Source of the DNA: Bacteroidaceae bacterium
GTDB lineage: Bacteria; Bacteroidota; Bacteroidia; Bacteroidales; Bacteroidaceae
DNA length: 64,000 nucleotides
Assembly: GCA_017516885.1 (NCBI GenBank)
Contig: JAFXAR010000016.1
Location: 1 to 64,000, forward strand
Reading direction: 5' to 3'
Both the position numbers and the translations under genes were made by a program. Below the pieces are notes generated by a model. The model was not told where the DNA came from, did no database searches, and saw nothing but the letters and a program-made list of their open reading frames with translations. Position 1 is the first letter of the stretch. Each line of letters opens with the position of its first letter. Below are positions 1 through 7,743 of this stretch, one piece after another.

Positions 1-76
1 CCAAAATCCGATTTATAATATAAGCATATTAGCAACCTTATTTATTCATGCAGCAAAAGGACTGTTTTTATATAAA

Positions 77-105
77 AAAATAGAGTGCGCTATACACTCT
101 ATTTT
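77..105 (-). terminator. Rho-independent terminator of the MORN-like gene
   Basis: An 11-bp perfect stem (77-87 with 95-105) closes a 7-nt loop. It lies just past the stop codon of the minus-strand gene at 127-1290. Read on the minus strand it is followed by a run of T residues, as expected of an intrinsic terminator. Confidence 0.75.
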
Positions 106-126
106 GGTTGCTTTATAAATACAACT

Positions 127-1290
127 TTATTTATAAATTCTTTTTAGGCGTGAAACGAGTTCTGCCAACCCATTATCAAGATTATCATATCCACAGAAAT
201 TAACAACTGGATTTCCGTACTTGTCAAAAGCATAAACCCAAACCCAAACATTATTAGGTTGCCTCATAAGTGCAAATGTTGCAATTTCTTGTTTTCTTTG
301 TGAACTATTTAATTTGTCCAAATGCATTATACCAGAGACAGATAATTGCACTCCAACTAACGGGCCATCTTCCACAAAAATCGCATCTTCAATTAACAAC
401 GTGCCATACGGAGTAACTATAGAATGTTCATTTATATTCCAAGTTTCTTCTATGATTTTTTTGAAATCGCCATTTGCTTTCAAGTCAACTTCCATTACTT
501 TGTACTGCATACTGTATTCGCCTTTACTATTATCTTTTTGACCTTTATTGTATGCAAAATAGTTGAAATTAACCTTTATGGGTTCTATATTTCTATATTT
601 TTCGCGTAGCGTATTATTCCTACTAGAGATATTAAGTCCCATAAATAAATCATCATCAATATTACAAGTTCCGTAATAATTATCTATCAAATCTTGGATA
701 TCCATAGGCTCAACAAGGTTTCCATTAGAAAATTCGCCACATTCAATTGTTCCATTGGAGCAAAAATGTATAAGGTTTCCATCTAAACGATGAGTGTCCG
801 TATTACCTAACCAAACAGAACCATCTAACATAAAGCGAAATCCCATAAATACATTAAACTCATTACCTTTGTATCCTACAAGTAGTTCTGATACTTGATG
901 AGTATCTTTATATGTATAAAGGTTTAACATATTTTCATTGCGCTGTGCTTGTTGCATTTTGGTGTAATACCATAAAGCATAATCTGTAAGGTCAACTTTC
1001 AATTGACTGTTTTCATAATACCCAAATTCAGCAAGTGTGCCACGATTGATACATAGTCCCCATCCATTACCACGATTATTCTTAAATTGAACAGTATTCA
1101 TATAATAATCGTGACTAATAATTGCAGGACCATCAATCACTCCATTTATAAAATTTCCAAATGCATAATATCCTTCATAAAAATTTTTACCAGCACCGTG
1201 TGGAATAAAATTCTCATTTGCATAGTAACCCCAACCAGTGTATCTGTGTTGGTCCGCAAGGCGTACATCTGTTTTTTGCAAAAGTTCCAT
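127..1290 (-). CDS. MORN-like repeat protein, function unknown
   Basis: A 387-residue protein with no signal peptide or membrane segment. Residues about 18-110 contain irregular repeats rich in Gly, Tyr, Phe and Asn (GYYANENF, GYYAFGNFINGV, FGYYENSQL). These resemble degenerate MORN (membrane occupation and recognition nexus) repeats, and a further stretch near residues 155-190 (LDGSVWLGN, NGTIECGEFSNGN) has the same character. The C-terminal third is charged and unlike any family I recognise. MORN repeats are often scaffolding or lipid-binding modules, but nothing here fixes a role. The gene is AT-rich, has its own terminator, and lies next to the rep-like gene, so it is probably cargo of the same accessory segment. 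The fold assignment is moderate; function is unknown. Confidence 0.6.
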   Translation of the reverse strand: MELLQKTDVRLADQHRYTGWGYYANENFIPHGAGKNFYEGYYAFGNFINGVIDGPAIISHDYYMNTVQFKNNRGNGWGLCINRGTLAEFGYYENSQLKVDLTDYALWYYTKMQQAQRNENMLNLYTYKDTHQVSELLVGYKGNEFNVFMGFRFMLDGSVWLGNTDTHRLDGNLIHFCSNGTIECGEFSNGNLVEPMDIQDLIDNYYGTCNIDDDLFMGLNISSRNNTLREKYRNIEPIKVNFNYFAYNKGQKDNSKGEYSMQYKVMEVDLKANGDFKKIIEETWNINEHSIVTPYGTLLIEDAIFVEDGPLVGVQLSVSGIMHLDKLNSSQRKQEIATFALMRQPNNVWVWVYAFDKYGNPVVNFCGYDNLDNGLAELVSRLKRIYK

Positions 1291-1324
1291 AATATTTCAA
1301 CATTTAAGTTAATCTTATAAATAA

Positions 1325-1368
1325 GCGTGGGCAGGTTGTACTATTCAGAGGTACTGCCATACCCACGC
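1325..1368. repeat. Imperfect inverted repeat upstream of the MORN-like gene
   Basis: GCGTGGG at 1325-1331 is matched by CCCACGC at 1362-1368. An overlapping pair, GGCAG (1330-1334) and CTGCC (1354-1358), can form an alternative stem. CCCACGC occurs again at 1384-1390. It lies 35 bases before the start of the minus-strand gene at 1290 and could be a regulatory dyad, a leader hairpin or a recombination site. Nothing decides between these. Confidence 0.5.
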
Positions 1369-1564
1369 AACATACAAACACCACCCACGCTATCGCGTAG
1401 GCGTTTCGTGTCCATTGTGCTTGTTGCGTTTGAAAATTGGCAGTTTTCTGAACAAAGTACAATAGCAAAAACGCTATATATTCAAATGTCATATAATCGA
1501 GTTACCCCAATTACCTTGCAAATATATCAATAATTCTTGTCTATCCGTTAAAATAGTAAATAAA

Positions 1565-1645
1565 TTTGATACGATTGCCACCGGCTTCGCCGATGGCAAT
1601 CATTTTATATAAATAACCTTTTATTTAAATTGGATTAGTATCAAA
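1565..1645. other. Nested inverted repeats, candidate replication origin or terminator
   Basis: The intergenic stretch 1291-1820 has no convincing gene. Its clearest structure is a 13-bp hairpin (1573-1585 with 1589-1601, one G-T mismatch, loop TTC). It is bracketed by an outer inverted repeat, TTTGATAC (1565-1572) and GTATCAAA (1638-1645). The rest is AT-rich. It lies 220 bases downstream of the rep-like gene. It could terminate rep transcription, or be the nick or origin site of the element. The hairpin itself is certain; the role is inference. Confidence 0.45.
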
Positions 1646-1820
1646 ATAAAAATATATCAATATAATCAAATTTGTAGGTCGTATGAATACATTCTTTTGT
1701 ATAAGTTTAACATAAAATATTAAACTGCATTTCATACATAGGTTTTATATAGATTATTCTATATTATATCAATCAATTAGAGTAAAATACTATGTATTCA
1801 TAGGGTGGTTTACTAATACC

Positions 1821-2705
1821 CTACGCAACAATATCAAGGACATCGAGAGTCTGTTTACCTTTAACTGTTTGGAAGCGTAACACTCTGTTTGAAAAGTCAA
1901 GGAACAAACGCCAAAGGAAATCTTCGTTGCACAACAGCATAGGATTGTATTCTATACCCAAGTGTTGGAAGTATTCTCGCAAGGTATCGCCATTTACACG
2001 AACCTCTAAACGAAAAAGGTAGTTGGGGTTGCCATTGGCTTCTGCTATGTAGTGTTTGCCACTATTGCTCTCAATCTCCCTTTTCTTGTTGTATGCAGAG
2101 AGGCGTAAATCGCCATTCTTCTGCTGGACTATGAGGTTGTACTCCTTAATTCTGCGACAAGACCCAACGCCTATGTAGAGTATATCTTCAAGGAGTTTAT
2201 CCCTATCTGTTACCTTTGTGCCATTGACAATGGGTATTAGGTTTTCATCACGAATGGCACGAATTAGGCGTTTGGAGAGGTTGCGAGTATCATCGAAAGC
2301 GAGGTCAAGGCGTGTAAGGTTGTGGAATTTCAAACCTAACATTCCCTCAATGTAATCGAGGTAAACAAGGCGATTGTGGGTGTTATAGTTGTAGTTGAGG
2401 TATAGTTGCTTGTTGTCTATCTCTATCCATACGAAACCACTCATTTCGCCCTCTTTGTCTGCTTTCAATCCCCAACGCAATGTACCAAAGCATTGCATAT
2501 CGTACTCGCTGTTGGGGTTGTTGCTTGTTCTCTCAAGGTAGATGATTTTGTAGATGTAATCGTAATATTTACCCTCTGTCCTTTCAAGGCGAAAATCCCA
2601 ATGTGGGAGTTCATAGATTTCGAGGGGTGTTTCCATTAGTTGATATAATGGAGAGTCTTCATAGAGTGTGTAGCATAGTTTTACTTTGTCAGCACTGATT
2701 TTCAT
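1821..2705 (-). CDS. Rep_trans-type replication initiation protein
   Basis: A 294-residue protein that looks like a rolling-circle replication initiator of the Rep_trans / replication initiation factor family. Two family signatures are visible: TRLDLAFDD near residue 130, matching the (T)RxDLAxD strand motif, and YIGVGS...LRLSAYNKKREIE near residues 180-210, matching the YIGSxxSxxxxRxYDK motif. The C-terminal part (FRLEVRVNGDTLREYF) fits the usual R-x-E-hydrophobic strand. These proteins nick an origin through a tyrosine and start plasmid, phage or ICE replication. I start at the ATG at 2705 because it overlaps the upstream small gene by only 17 bases, suggesting coupling; an in-frame ATG at 2741 would add 12 residues. 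No relaxase, integrase or mobilisation gene is seen nearby. Family call fairly confident; activity unproven. Confidence 0.72.
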   Translation of the reverse strand: MKISADKVKLCYTLYEDSPLYQLMETPLEIYELPHWDFRLERTEGKYYDYIYKIIYLERTSNNPNSEYDMQCFGTLRWGLKADKEGEMSGFVWIEIDNKQLYLNYNYNTHNRLVYLDYIEGMLGLKFHNLTRLDLAFDDTRNLSKRLIRAIRDENLIPIVNGTKVTDRDKLLEDILYIGVGSCRRIKEYNLIVQQKNGDLRLSAYNKKREIESNSGKHYIAEANGNPNYLFRLEVRVNGDTLREYFQHLGIEYNPMLLCNEDFLWRLFLDFSNRVLRFQTVKGKQTLDVLDIVA

Positions 2706-2883
2706 TGTTAATACTGTTTTTATTCTCATTATTTCCATCATTGGGCTTATTTGGGATTGTACTCCAATATGCCCTCATGCCATCGCTGATGGCTTGTTTG
2801 TGGCTGTCTGTTAAACCACGCCCTTTGAGGGCTTGACTGATACGCTGTTTGGTATCATCATTCAATTCTCTAAATTTTCTCAT
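2689..2883 (-). CDS. Small NUMOD3-like DNA-binding protein
   Basis: A 64-residue protein whose first half (TKQRISQALKGRGLTDSHKQ, then AISDGMRAYW) matches the NUMOD3 pattern: a short helix with K-I-S-x-A-L-K-G-R followed by a second helix H-K-x-x-I-S-x-G-M. NUMOD3 is usually found in homing endonucleases, where it binds DNA; here it stands alone with no nuclease domain. The tail is Asn-rich and low in complexity. Its 3' end overlaps the rep-like gene, so the two are probably co-transcribed and it may help the initiator or regulate it. The AT-rich DNA upstream (2884-3000) carries two copies of ACTATTTA on the minus strand, possibly promoter or iteron-like sequence. Confidence 0.6.
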   Translation of the reverse strand: MRKFRELNDDTKQRISQALKGRGLTDSHKQAISDGMRAYWSTIPNKPNDGNNENKNSINNENQC

Positions 2884-3002
2884 GACAATTTTATTTTAGG
2901 ATGTTATTTATATATAAATAGTAGCATAAGTAGAAAAAGAGTAAATAGTAAGTAACTTTTTTAAAAAATATTTTTTGTACAAAAAACGAAAAACTGTTTT
3001 AC

Positions 3003-3365
3003 CTATACTACTAAAATGGTTTTGTGATAAGCGATAGAGGTTACATAGATAAAAAGCACCCACAGAGGGGTGCTGAATGTGTTTTGCGATTTGATACCAT
3101 TACCAACCTTGTAAGGTTTTAAAACAATATGCTTATACTCCACAAAGTCCATAATGCGCTCAAAGTCCTCTATAAACTTGTTTGATAATTTATAATGGAA
3201 GTCGACACCTTGTAAAAGGAAATGCGACAAACGGTGAAAATCGTTTGTCGCTTTTTCTTTTTTATCGCTGTAAGTGCTTGAAAACAAGCGCATAATCTTG
3301 AACACTTCGTTCTCGTTTTCTGTTGGCTGTGCCTTCAATTTCTTGCCACGGCATAGATGAAACAA
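3003..3365 (-). pseudogene. Fragment of an unknown gene joined to the tandem repeat
   Basis: An open frame of 120 codons whose middle (NKFIEDFERIMDF) is repeated in diverged form at 4793-4885, where the same reading frame survives as a fragment (NKFIEDIGRIMDF) ending in a stop. The amino end of this frame is formed by the first copy of the 75-bp repeat array, and a hairpin (3224-3251) lies inside the frame. This suggests a decayed or rearranged gene rather than an intact one. No domain is recognised. It could instead be a real small protein whose start lies near 3300. Confidence 0.35.
3121..3251. repeat. Gene-tail-plus-hairpin module, copy 1
   Basis: This stretch matches 4793-4927 in the same orientation. 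The shared part is about 90 bases coding (minus strand) for NKFIED.xRIMDF, then a hairpin of related sequence. In this copy the hairpin is a 10-bp perfect stem (3224-3233 with 3242-3251) followed on the plus strand by a T-rich tract. The two copies flank the acyltransferase gene at 3832-4770. Confidence 0.65.
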
Positions 3366-3621
3366 GTTTCTCTCTGCCCGTTTGGCTTAACGAAATGTTG
3401 GCAGCGCCTTCAATTTCTCGCCATGGCAAAGTGCAAGCAAGCTTGCCTTTGCTCATCTGGTTTAACGAAATGTTGGCTGCGCCTTCAATTTCTCGCCATG
3501 GCAAAGTGCAAACAAGCTTGCCTTTGCTCATCTGGCTTAACGAAATGTTGGCTGCGCCTTCAATTTCTCGCCATGGCAAAGTACAAGCAAGCTTGCCTTT
3601 GCTCATTTGGCTTAACGAAAT
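3321..3621. repeat. 75-bp tandem repeat, four copies
   Basis: Units begin at 3333, 3408, 3483 and 3558; a 12-base tail of a preceding unit starts at 3321 and the last unit is cut at about 3621. Copies 2 to 4 are nearly identical; copy 1 is more diverged. The period is 25 codons, so frames stay open on both strands across the array (minus: MSKGKLACTLPWREIEGAAN and continuation). Each of copies 2-4 contains an imperfect hairpin around GCAAGCAAGCTTGC flanked by GCAAAG and CTTTGC, and the palindrome GCCATGGC. I see no start context or domain that makes it a real protein, so I call it DNA repeats. Stretches 2884-3002 and 3622-3831 hold no other clear gene; the latter is the leader of the acyltransferase gene. 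Confidence 0.85.
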
Positions 3622-3831
3622 TGTTCAATAATTGCAATTTTCCTTGTCGAGCAAAATTCCATTTGGGAACACTAATTTCTGCAATTCTTGCCTACTCTCG
3701 AAATCTCCATCAATCCACAAATTGCCTAATTATCCACATTGCTTCACTCCCGAGATACACATTATCACAAAAAAAATATATCTTTACAAAAATTTGTATT
3801 TTAATTAGAAAAAAAGAAAGGAAATAATTTA

Positions 3832-4770
3832 ATGAAAACCACAAAGCACAGGAACGAATATTTTGATTTTTTAAGAGGGGTTGCTATAATCTTTGTCATT
3901 GCGCTTCATACTCACCCTGAGCAAATGAATAAAATGGAATCTTTAATCAAACTACTCTGTTGCTGCGCTGTCCCATTATTTCTCGCAATATCAGGATATT
4001 TTATTACCTCGAAGGACCTCGCGAGCAATCAAAACAGAAAAGACTTTTGGAAGAAGCAAATTCCAAAAGTATATATTCCTTGCCTTGTTTGGTCTTTACC
4101 ATACTTTGTGCTGAATCTTGCAAAAGGCTGGAATGCATTAGCAAATCTATTTTATCTATTCTTTTGTGGTTATGGAGTCTTTTATTTTGTTTTTGTGATT
4201 ATCACAATGTACTTAATCTTGCCATTTATTAAAGAACATTGCAATAAAACTGTTGTTATATTTTTCCTTATACTCTCTCTAATTTGCAAATACATAATAG
4301 TATTTTACGATCCTCTATCAATATTTATTTCGGGATTGTTGGCAACATTAGGGTGTCCTCTTATTTGGATTGGCTATTTCTCGTTAGGTATATATCTTAG
4401 AGGTTCTGCAAGAGAATATAATTGCTCATATGCGGTAATATTGATTTTATGCGGTATTCTTTCTTCAATATTTGAGGAGAAAATATGGATTAGCACTTTC
4501 TTGTATTCTTGCGGTATGATTCTTATACTATTTTCAAAAAAGACTGAAGATTTATATATAAGACACAAGACATTTTTGGGAAATATCATAAAAGAGATAG
4601 GCTCTATTTCGTTTGGTATATATTTAATCCATTTATGGATAGTCAAATATACTCCGATTGAGAATTGGGTAGCATCTTGTTTTTCAACCTTACTGATATC
4701 TTCATTATTCATTTTGCTGATAAAGAAAATATTACCTAAGTTTTCAAAAAAGTATTTAGGATTTTATTGA
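3832..4770 (+). CDS. Acyltransferase 3 family membrane protein
   Basis: A 312-residue integral membrane protein of the acyltransferase 3 (OafA/YrhL) family. The N-terminal signature is clear: EYFDFLRGVAI with Arg15, then His26 in IALHTH, the proposed catalytic histidine. About ten hydrophobic segments follow, with a late SISFGIYLIHLW motif near residue 260, typical of the family. Members transfer acetyl or succinyl groups to surface polysaccharides or other envelope molecules. The gene is AT-rich compared with the chromosome to its right and sits alone between two copies of a repeated module, so it was probably acquired as cargo. Its acceptor is unknown; the strong hairpin at 4889-4927 probably ends its transcript. 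Confidence 0.85.
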   Translation: MKTTKHRNEYFDFLRGVAIIFVIALHTHPEQMNKMESLIKLLCCCAVPLFLAISGYFITSKDLASNQNRKDFWKKQIPKVYIPCLVWSLPYFVLNLAKGWNALANLFYLFFCGYGVFYFVFVIITMYLILPFIKEHCNKTVVIFFLILSLICKYIIVFYDPLSIFISGLLATLGCPLIWIGYFSLGIYLRGSAREYNCSYAVILILCGILSSIFEEKIWISTFLYSCGMILILFSKKTEDLYIRHKTFLGNIIKEIGSISFGIYLIHLWIVKYTPIENWVASCFSTLLISSLFILLIKKILPKFSKKYLGFY

Positions 4771-4792
4771 TTTATCACTATTTACTGTTTAC

Positions 4793-4927
4793 AGAGCAAT
4801 ATGTCTATGCTCTGTAAAGTCCATAATGCGCCCAATATCCTCTATAAACTTGTTCAATAATTTGCAAGAAAAGCCAACACCTCTTTAGGGAATCGCGACG
4901 AACGGTTTCACCGTTTGTCGCGATTCC
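4793..4927. repeat. Gene-tail-plus-hairpin module, copy 2
   Basis: Second, diverged copy of the module at 3121-3251. On the minus strand it still reads GVGFSCKLLNKFIED, IGRIMDF and then a stop near 4793, matching the reading frame of copy 1. The hairpin at its right end is longer than in copy 1. It is not part of any intact gene. The rest of 4771-5095 holds only this module and the leader of the sigma factor gene. Confidence 0.65.
4889..4927 (+). terminator. Strong hairpin, probable terminator of the acyltransferase gene
   Basis: A 17-bp stem (4889-4905 with 4911-4927, one G-T wobble) with the loop TTTCA, followed by TTTTACC. It is 118 bases past the stop of the acyltransferase gene and is the only plausible terminator there. 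It is part of the repeated module. Confidence 0.55.
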
Positions 4928-5095
4928 TTTTACCACAGTAAAAGCCTTGTTATGTACAAAACAGGCGCTGCTAGCAAACTTTTTTCATAAATAATGTTAA
5001 CAAAAGAACCATTTTGCCTCTTTAGGGGTTATAATTGTTTATAGCCAGCAGTTGTTGGCGGGTTACTTATTTAATAACGCAAAATAGAGAGCAAA

Positions 5096-5584
5096 ATGAA
5101 AGAAATTGAAAAGGAGTTGCTCGGCATCAAGGCTGAGCTTATGCTGTATGCAAAGTTTCTCACTCATGACAGAGAGAGGGCAAAGGACCTCTTGCAGGAC
5201 ACTGTGCTGAAGATTCTGACTAAATGCGAGCTGTTTGAGGAGGGGACGAACTTCAGGAGCTGGGCAAGGAGGATTATGCACAATATTTACATTGACAGCC
5301 TCTCGCGCGAGGGACGCATCTTCACTGTGGAGGATTACTGCGAACTGCACAGGAATTACTCTACATGGAACGACGAGGCTTGCATTGCTTGCGAAACTGC
5401 CGATATTTACAACGCGGTCAACAGCCTTTCCAAGGAGCACAGCAAACCGATAACGCTTTACATGAACGGCCTTAAGTATGACGAGATTGCTGTTGAGCTT
5501 GATATTCCCATAGGCACAGTTAAAAGCCGAATACATTTCTCAAAGGCGGAACTAAGGAAAGCGCTTAAGGATTATCTGGATTAA
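5096..5584 (+). CDS. ECF-type RNA polymerase sigma factor, orphan
   Basis: A 162-residue sigma-70 family protein of the extracytoplasmic-function type. Region 2 covers about residues 10-75 (LTHDRERAKDLLQDTVLKIL, then FRSWARRIMHNIYID) and binds core polymerase and the -10 element. Region 4 covers about 100-155 (YDEIAVELDIPIGTVKSRIH), a helix-turn-helix that reads the -35 element. Most ECF factors sit beside an anti-sigma factor or, in Bacteroidota, a FecR/SusCD system; none is adjacent here, so its signal is unknown. A stem-loop terminator follows the stop codon. Family identification is secure; its regulon is not inferable. Confidence 0.92.
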   Translation: MKEIEKELLGIKAELMLYAKFLTHDRERAKDLLQDTVLKILTKCELFEEGTNFRSWARRIMHNIYIDSLSREGRIFTVEDYCELHRNYSTWNDEACIACETADIYNAVNSLSKEHSKPITLYMNGLKYDEIAVELDIPIGTVKSRIHFSKAELRKALKDYLD

Positions 5585-5621
5585 ACGCAGAGGAACAGCG
5601 TTTCGCTTGAACCATAAACTA

Positions 5622-5663
5622 CAAACCACCAGGCAGCGTTGAAAAACCATGCCTGGTGGTTTG
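5622..5663 (+). terminator. Rho-independent terminator after the sigma factor gene
   Basis: A 14-bp perfect stem (5622-5635 with 5650-5663) with a 14-base loop, 37 bases after the stop codon, ending in TTTG and a short T-rich tract. It may also act for transcripts arriving from the opposite side. Confidence 0.75.
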
Positions 5664-5832
5664 TTTGCTGTTAAAGTCGGCATTATCTTCACGCCATGTT
5701 CGTGATTGCTTATTTTTAATTGTGAACAGAATGTGCTGCTTGCCAGTCTGCACTTTCTTGCTGTTTAACTTGTAAATACCGCGAGTGGGGCTTGAACAAG
5801 GTCTTCCCATGGGCGCACGTCTTTCTATTCCA

Positions 5833-6843
5833 TCACCACTTGCTTGTAATTCTGCTCATTATGCGGCTTGCTATGTATGATGCTCCAATGAGTATTATTG
5901 CAGTTGCAATTATTGCAATGTCTCTGTTGCCAATTACTTTCAGAACTGCGAAAAGCGGCAGATTGTATATATGAAGCATGTACAGTTCAAGTGTCAGTGT
6001 TCCAATAAATGATAATATTTTGCCTGGTATTCCGCGGAATGCAAGATAGCAGATGTTTAGGAGCATTGGCATTGCAAACATAAAGCTGAAGAGAACAAAA
6101 CCATTGCTTGTCTTGTGCATCATTGCATAGGCAAATGCTGCAATTCCTGCGATGGATGATATGTAGAGATATTTGCGGTATATTTTTTCATTCATCTCAC
6201 CACTGTACATCTTGTACAGGATTATTCCGTATATAAATGCCGGGATTCTTTCGTAAGAGAGGCTTAGCCTTATGGCTATGCAGTAGTGCCTTAACAATGA
6301 TGCTGCTATAATTGATGCGGCAAAAAGCAGTATTATCCTTTTATTGTTCAGTTTGTAGAGCAGTGGGGTAAAAAGATAGAACATCAGCAGGGTTGGGATG
6401 TACCATTCGTAATAGTATATTCCGTAATCCACATTGTAAAATGTCCACCAGCCTATGCCGCTGTAATAGCATATATACTGAAGCAGGCTTTGCGGATGGC
6501 TTCTATGTAATAGAATATTTACAATCAGCATTATTGTAATCAAAAGCCACCAGGTGGGTATAATCCTTTTAAACCGCCTTTTAATGAAATCCTTGTAGCT
6601 GCTGTTCTTTTTAAGCGAGAAACAGAGGCCGAATGAACTTAAAAGGATAAAGATGTCAACTCCAAGATTGCCTCTTTGGGAAATTCCGTATAATGGAGTG
6701 CCGGCAAGGAAAGAGTAGTGGAATGCGATAACCCACAGTATTGCGAATCCCATAAAAATGCTTTTGCCTTTCTGTATGTTGCCCAGGCTTATGAGATTCA
6801 TTTTGCTTGTTTTCTTTGTGTGTGCTGTTACATTATTCTGCAT
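5833..6843 (-). CDS. Acyltransferase 3 family membrane protein
   Basis: A 336-residue polytopic membrane protein of the acyltransferase 3 family, with about ten hydrophobic segments. The N-terminal motif is present as FMGFAILWVIAFHYSF with the conserved histidine at residue 42. The usual Arg before the first membrane segment is replaced by Met32, which marks it as a different branch from the protein at 3832-4770. The C-terminal IGTLTLELYMLHIY fits the family. It is the last gene after the GH130 and TPR genes and its start overlaps the TPR stop by 11 bases, suggesting translational coupling; Met15 (6801) is an alternative start without overlap. Base composition matches the chromosome. Acceptor unknown, probably an envelope glycan. 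Confidence 0.83.
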   Translation of the reverse strand: MQNNVTAHTKKTSKMNLISLGNIQKGKSIFMGFAILWVIAFHYSFLAGTPLYGISQRGNLGVDIFILLSSFGLCFSLKKNSSYKDFIKRRFKRIIPTWWLLITIMLIVNILLHRSHPQSLLQYICYYSGIGWWTFYNVDYGIYYYEWYIPTLLMFYLFTPLLYKLNNKRIILLFAASIIAASLLRHYCIAIRLSLSYERIPAFIYGIILYKMYSGEMNEKIYRKYLYISSIAGIAAFAYAMMHKTSNGFVLFSFMFAMPMLLNICYLAFRGIPGKILSFIGTLTLELYMLHIYNLPLFAVLKVIGNRDIAIIATAIILIGASYIASRIMSRITSKW

Positions 6844-7735
6844 TTAGAAACTCTATTGCGTTTTTTGCATTTTCAGCAAATCTCTTGTCGCTGGATTTGG
6901 CCACAATTTTATAGAACTTAAGAGCCTTCTTCTTGTTGCCCTGTTTCTCATAGATGTTTGCAATGTTGGTTGCGATTAGCATATCCTCCGGGGCAATCTT
7001 CCTTGCCTTGAGATACCATTTGAGAGCCGATTCCAGGTCCTGGGCATAAAATCTTAGAGTGCCCTTGTCTGTCAGGAAAACAGCGTCCTTTGGGTAGAAG
7101 CGGATACAATCGTCAACCATTCTCTCTGCTGATGCCAAGTCGCCCATTTCAAGCATTTGCGACAGATACTCTTGTATGCAGTCTCTGAGATGTGATACTC
7201 CTTCGGTTTCAACAGGCTTGTCAATGGTCCAGCTCCATTTATTGTTGTTGGCAATGGAGCGTTCCAATGCAGAGCCTATCTCTTGAACAGCCAAGCCATT
7301 CTCTTCGGAATTGAGATGCAGGGTTATTTTGCCTAACCTTAGGTCTAATCTGTCGGGATGCCTGGCGATTCCCTCAGCCAAGATACTCTTTGCTGAGCGC
7401 AGCCTTGCCGAGTCGATGCGCTTTTCGGAATAAATGTATTCCTTCGCTCCCAATGAGTCCTGTAAAACCATATATTCTGTTCCTGCGGCCGGTTCTTCAT
7501 CAGAGCGCACAATTACCTGAGAAATGGCATTCATATAATGAATGTTCGCCCGCAGGGAGAACAGTTCGGCGTCATTGGGGTATAATCTTTCCCAATTGGA
7601 AACCAACGAGGCTGCGGCTGTTGTATCGTGCGCCGAAACGGCCTTGCTGAAGCGGCTGTACAGTTCCTCTCTTGTTTGTGAAAAGATGGAGCAGGAGAAC
7701 AGAATGATGAGCAGAGTGGCAGTTAAGCGTTTCAT
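6833..7735 (-). CDS. Exported TPR-repeat protein
   Basis: A 300-residue protein with an N-terminal signal peptide (hydrophobic to about residue 18, ending CSIFSQ) and several tetratricopeptide-like helix pairs. They are clearest in residues about 190-290 (AERMVDDCIRFYPKDAVF, ALKWYLKARKIAPEDML, KKALKFYKIVAKSSDKRF). TPRs mediate protein contacts; it is probably periplasmic. It lies between the GH130 and acyltransferase genes, with an 8-base gap to the former and an 11-base overlap with the latter, so all three are likely one transcript. No catalytic motif is present. Confidence 0.8.
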   Translation of the reverse strand: MKRLTATLLIILFSCSIFSQTREELYSRFSKAVSAHDTTAAASLVSNWERLYPNDAELFSLRANIHYMNAISQVIVRSDEEPAAGTEYMVLQDSLGAKEYIYSEKRIDSARLRSAKSILAEGIARHPDRLDLRLGKITLHLNSEENGLAVQEIGSALERSIANNNKWSWTIDKPVETEGVSHLRDCIQEYLSQMLEMGDLASAERMVDDCIRFYPKDAVFLTDKGTLRFYAQDLESALKWYLKARKIAPEDMLIATNIANIYEKQGNKKKALKFYKIVAKSSDKRFAENAKNAIEFLNAE

Positions 7736-7743
7736 AATGTGTC

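Noticed and set aside
3321..3621. CRISPR array
   Set aside because: Units are 75 bases, contiguous and without variable spacers; no cas genes are nearby.
3357..3827. A 156-codon plus-strand frame across the tandem repeat
   Set aside because: The 75-base period keeps all frames open; the peptide is a repeat of the same sequence and has no start context or family.
1..5000. A complete integrative conjugative element
   Set aside because: Only a rep-like gene and repeats are visible; no integrase, relaxase or conjugation gene, and the left edge is cut by the window.
5063..5536. Minus-strand frame of 157 codons opposite the sigma factor gene
   Set aside because: Antisense of a confidently identified ECF sigma factor.
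5619..5810. Small minus-strand frame (63 codons) between the sigma factor and acyltransferase genes
   Set aside because: It spans the terminator hairpin and shows no conserved pattern; treated as intergenic.
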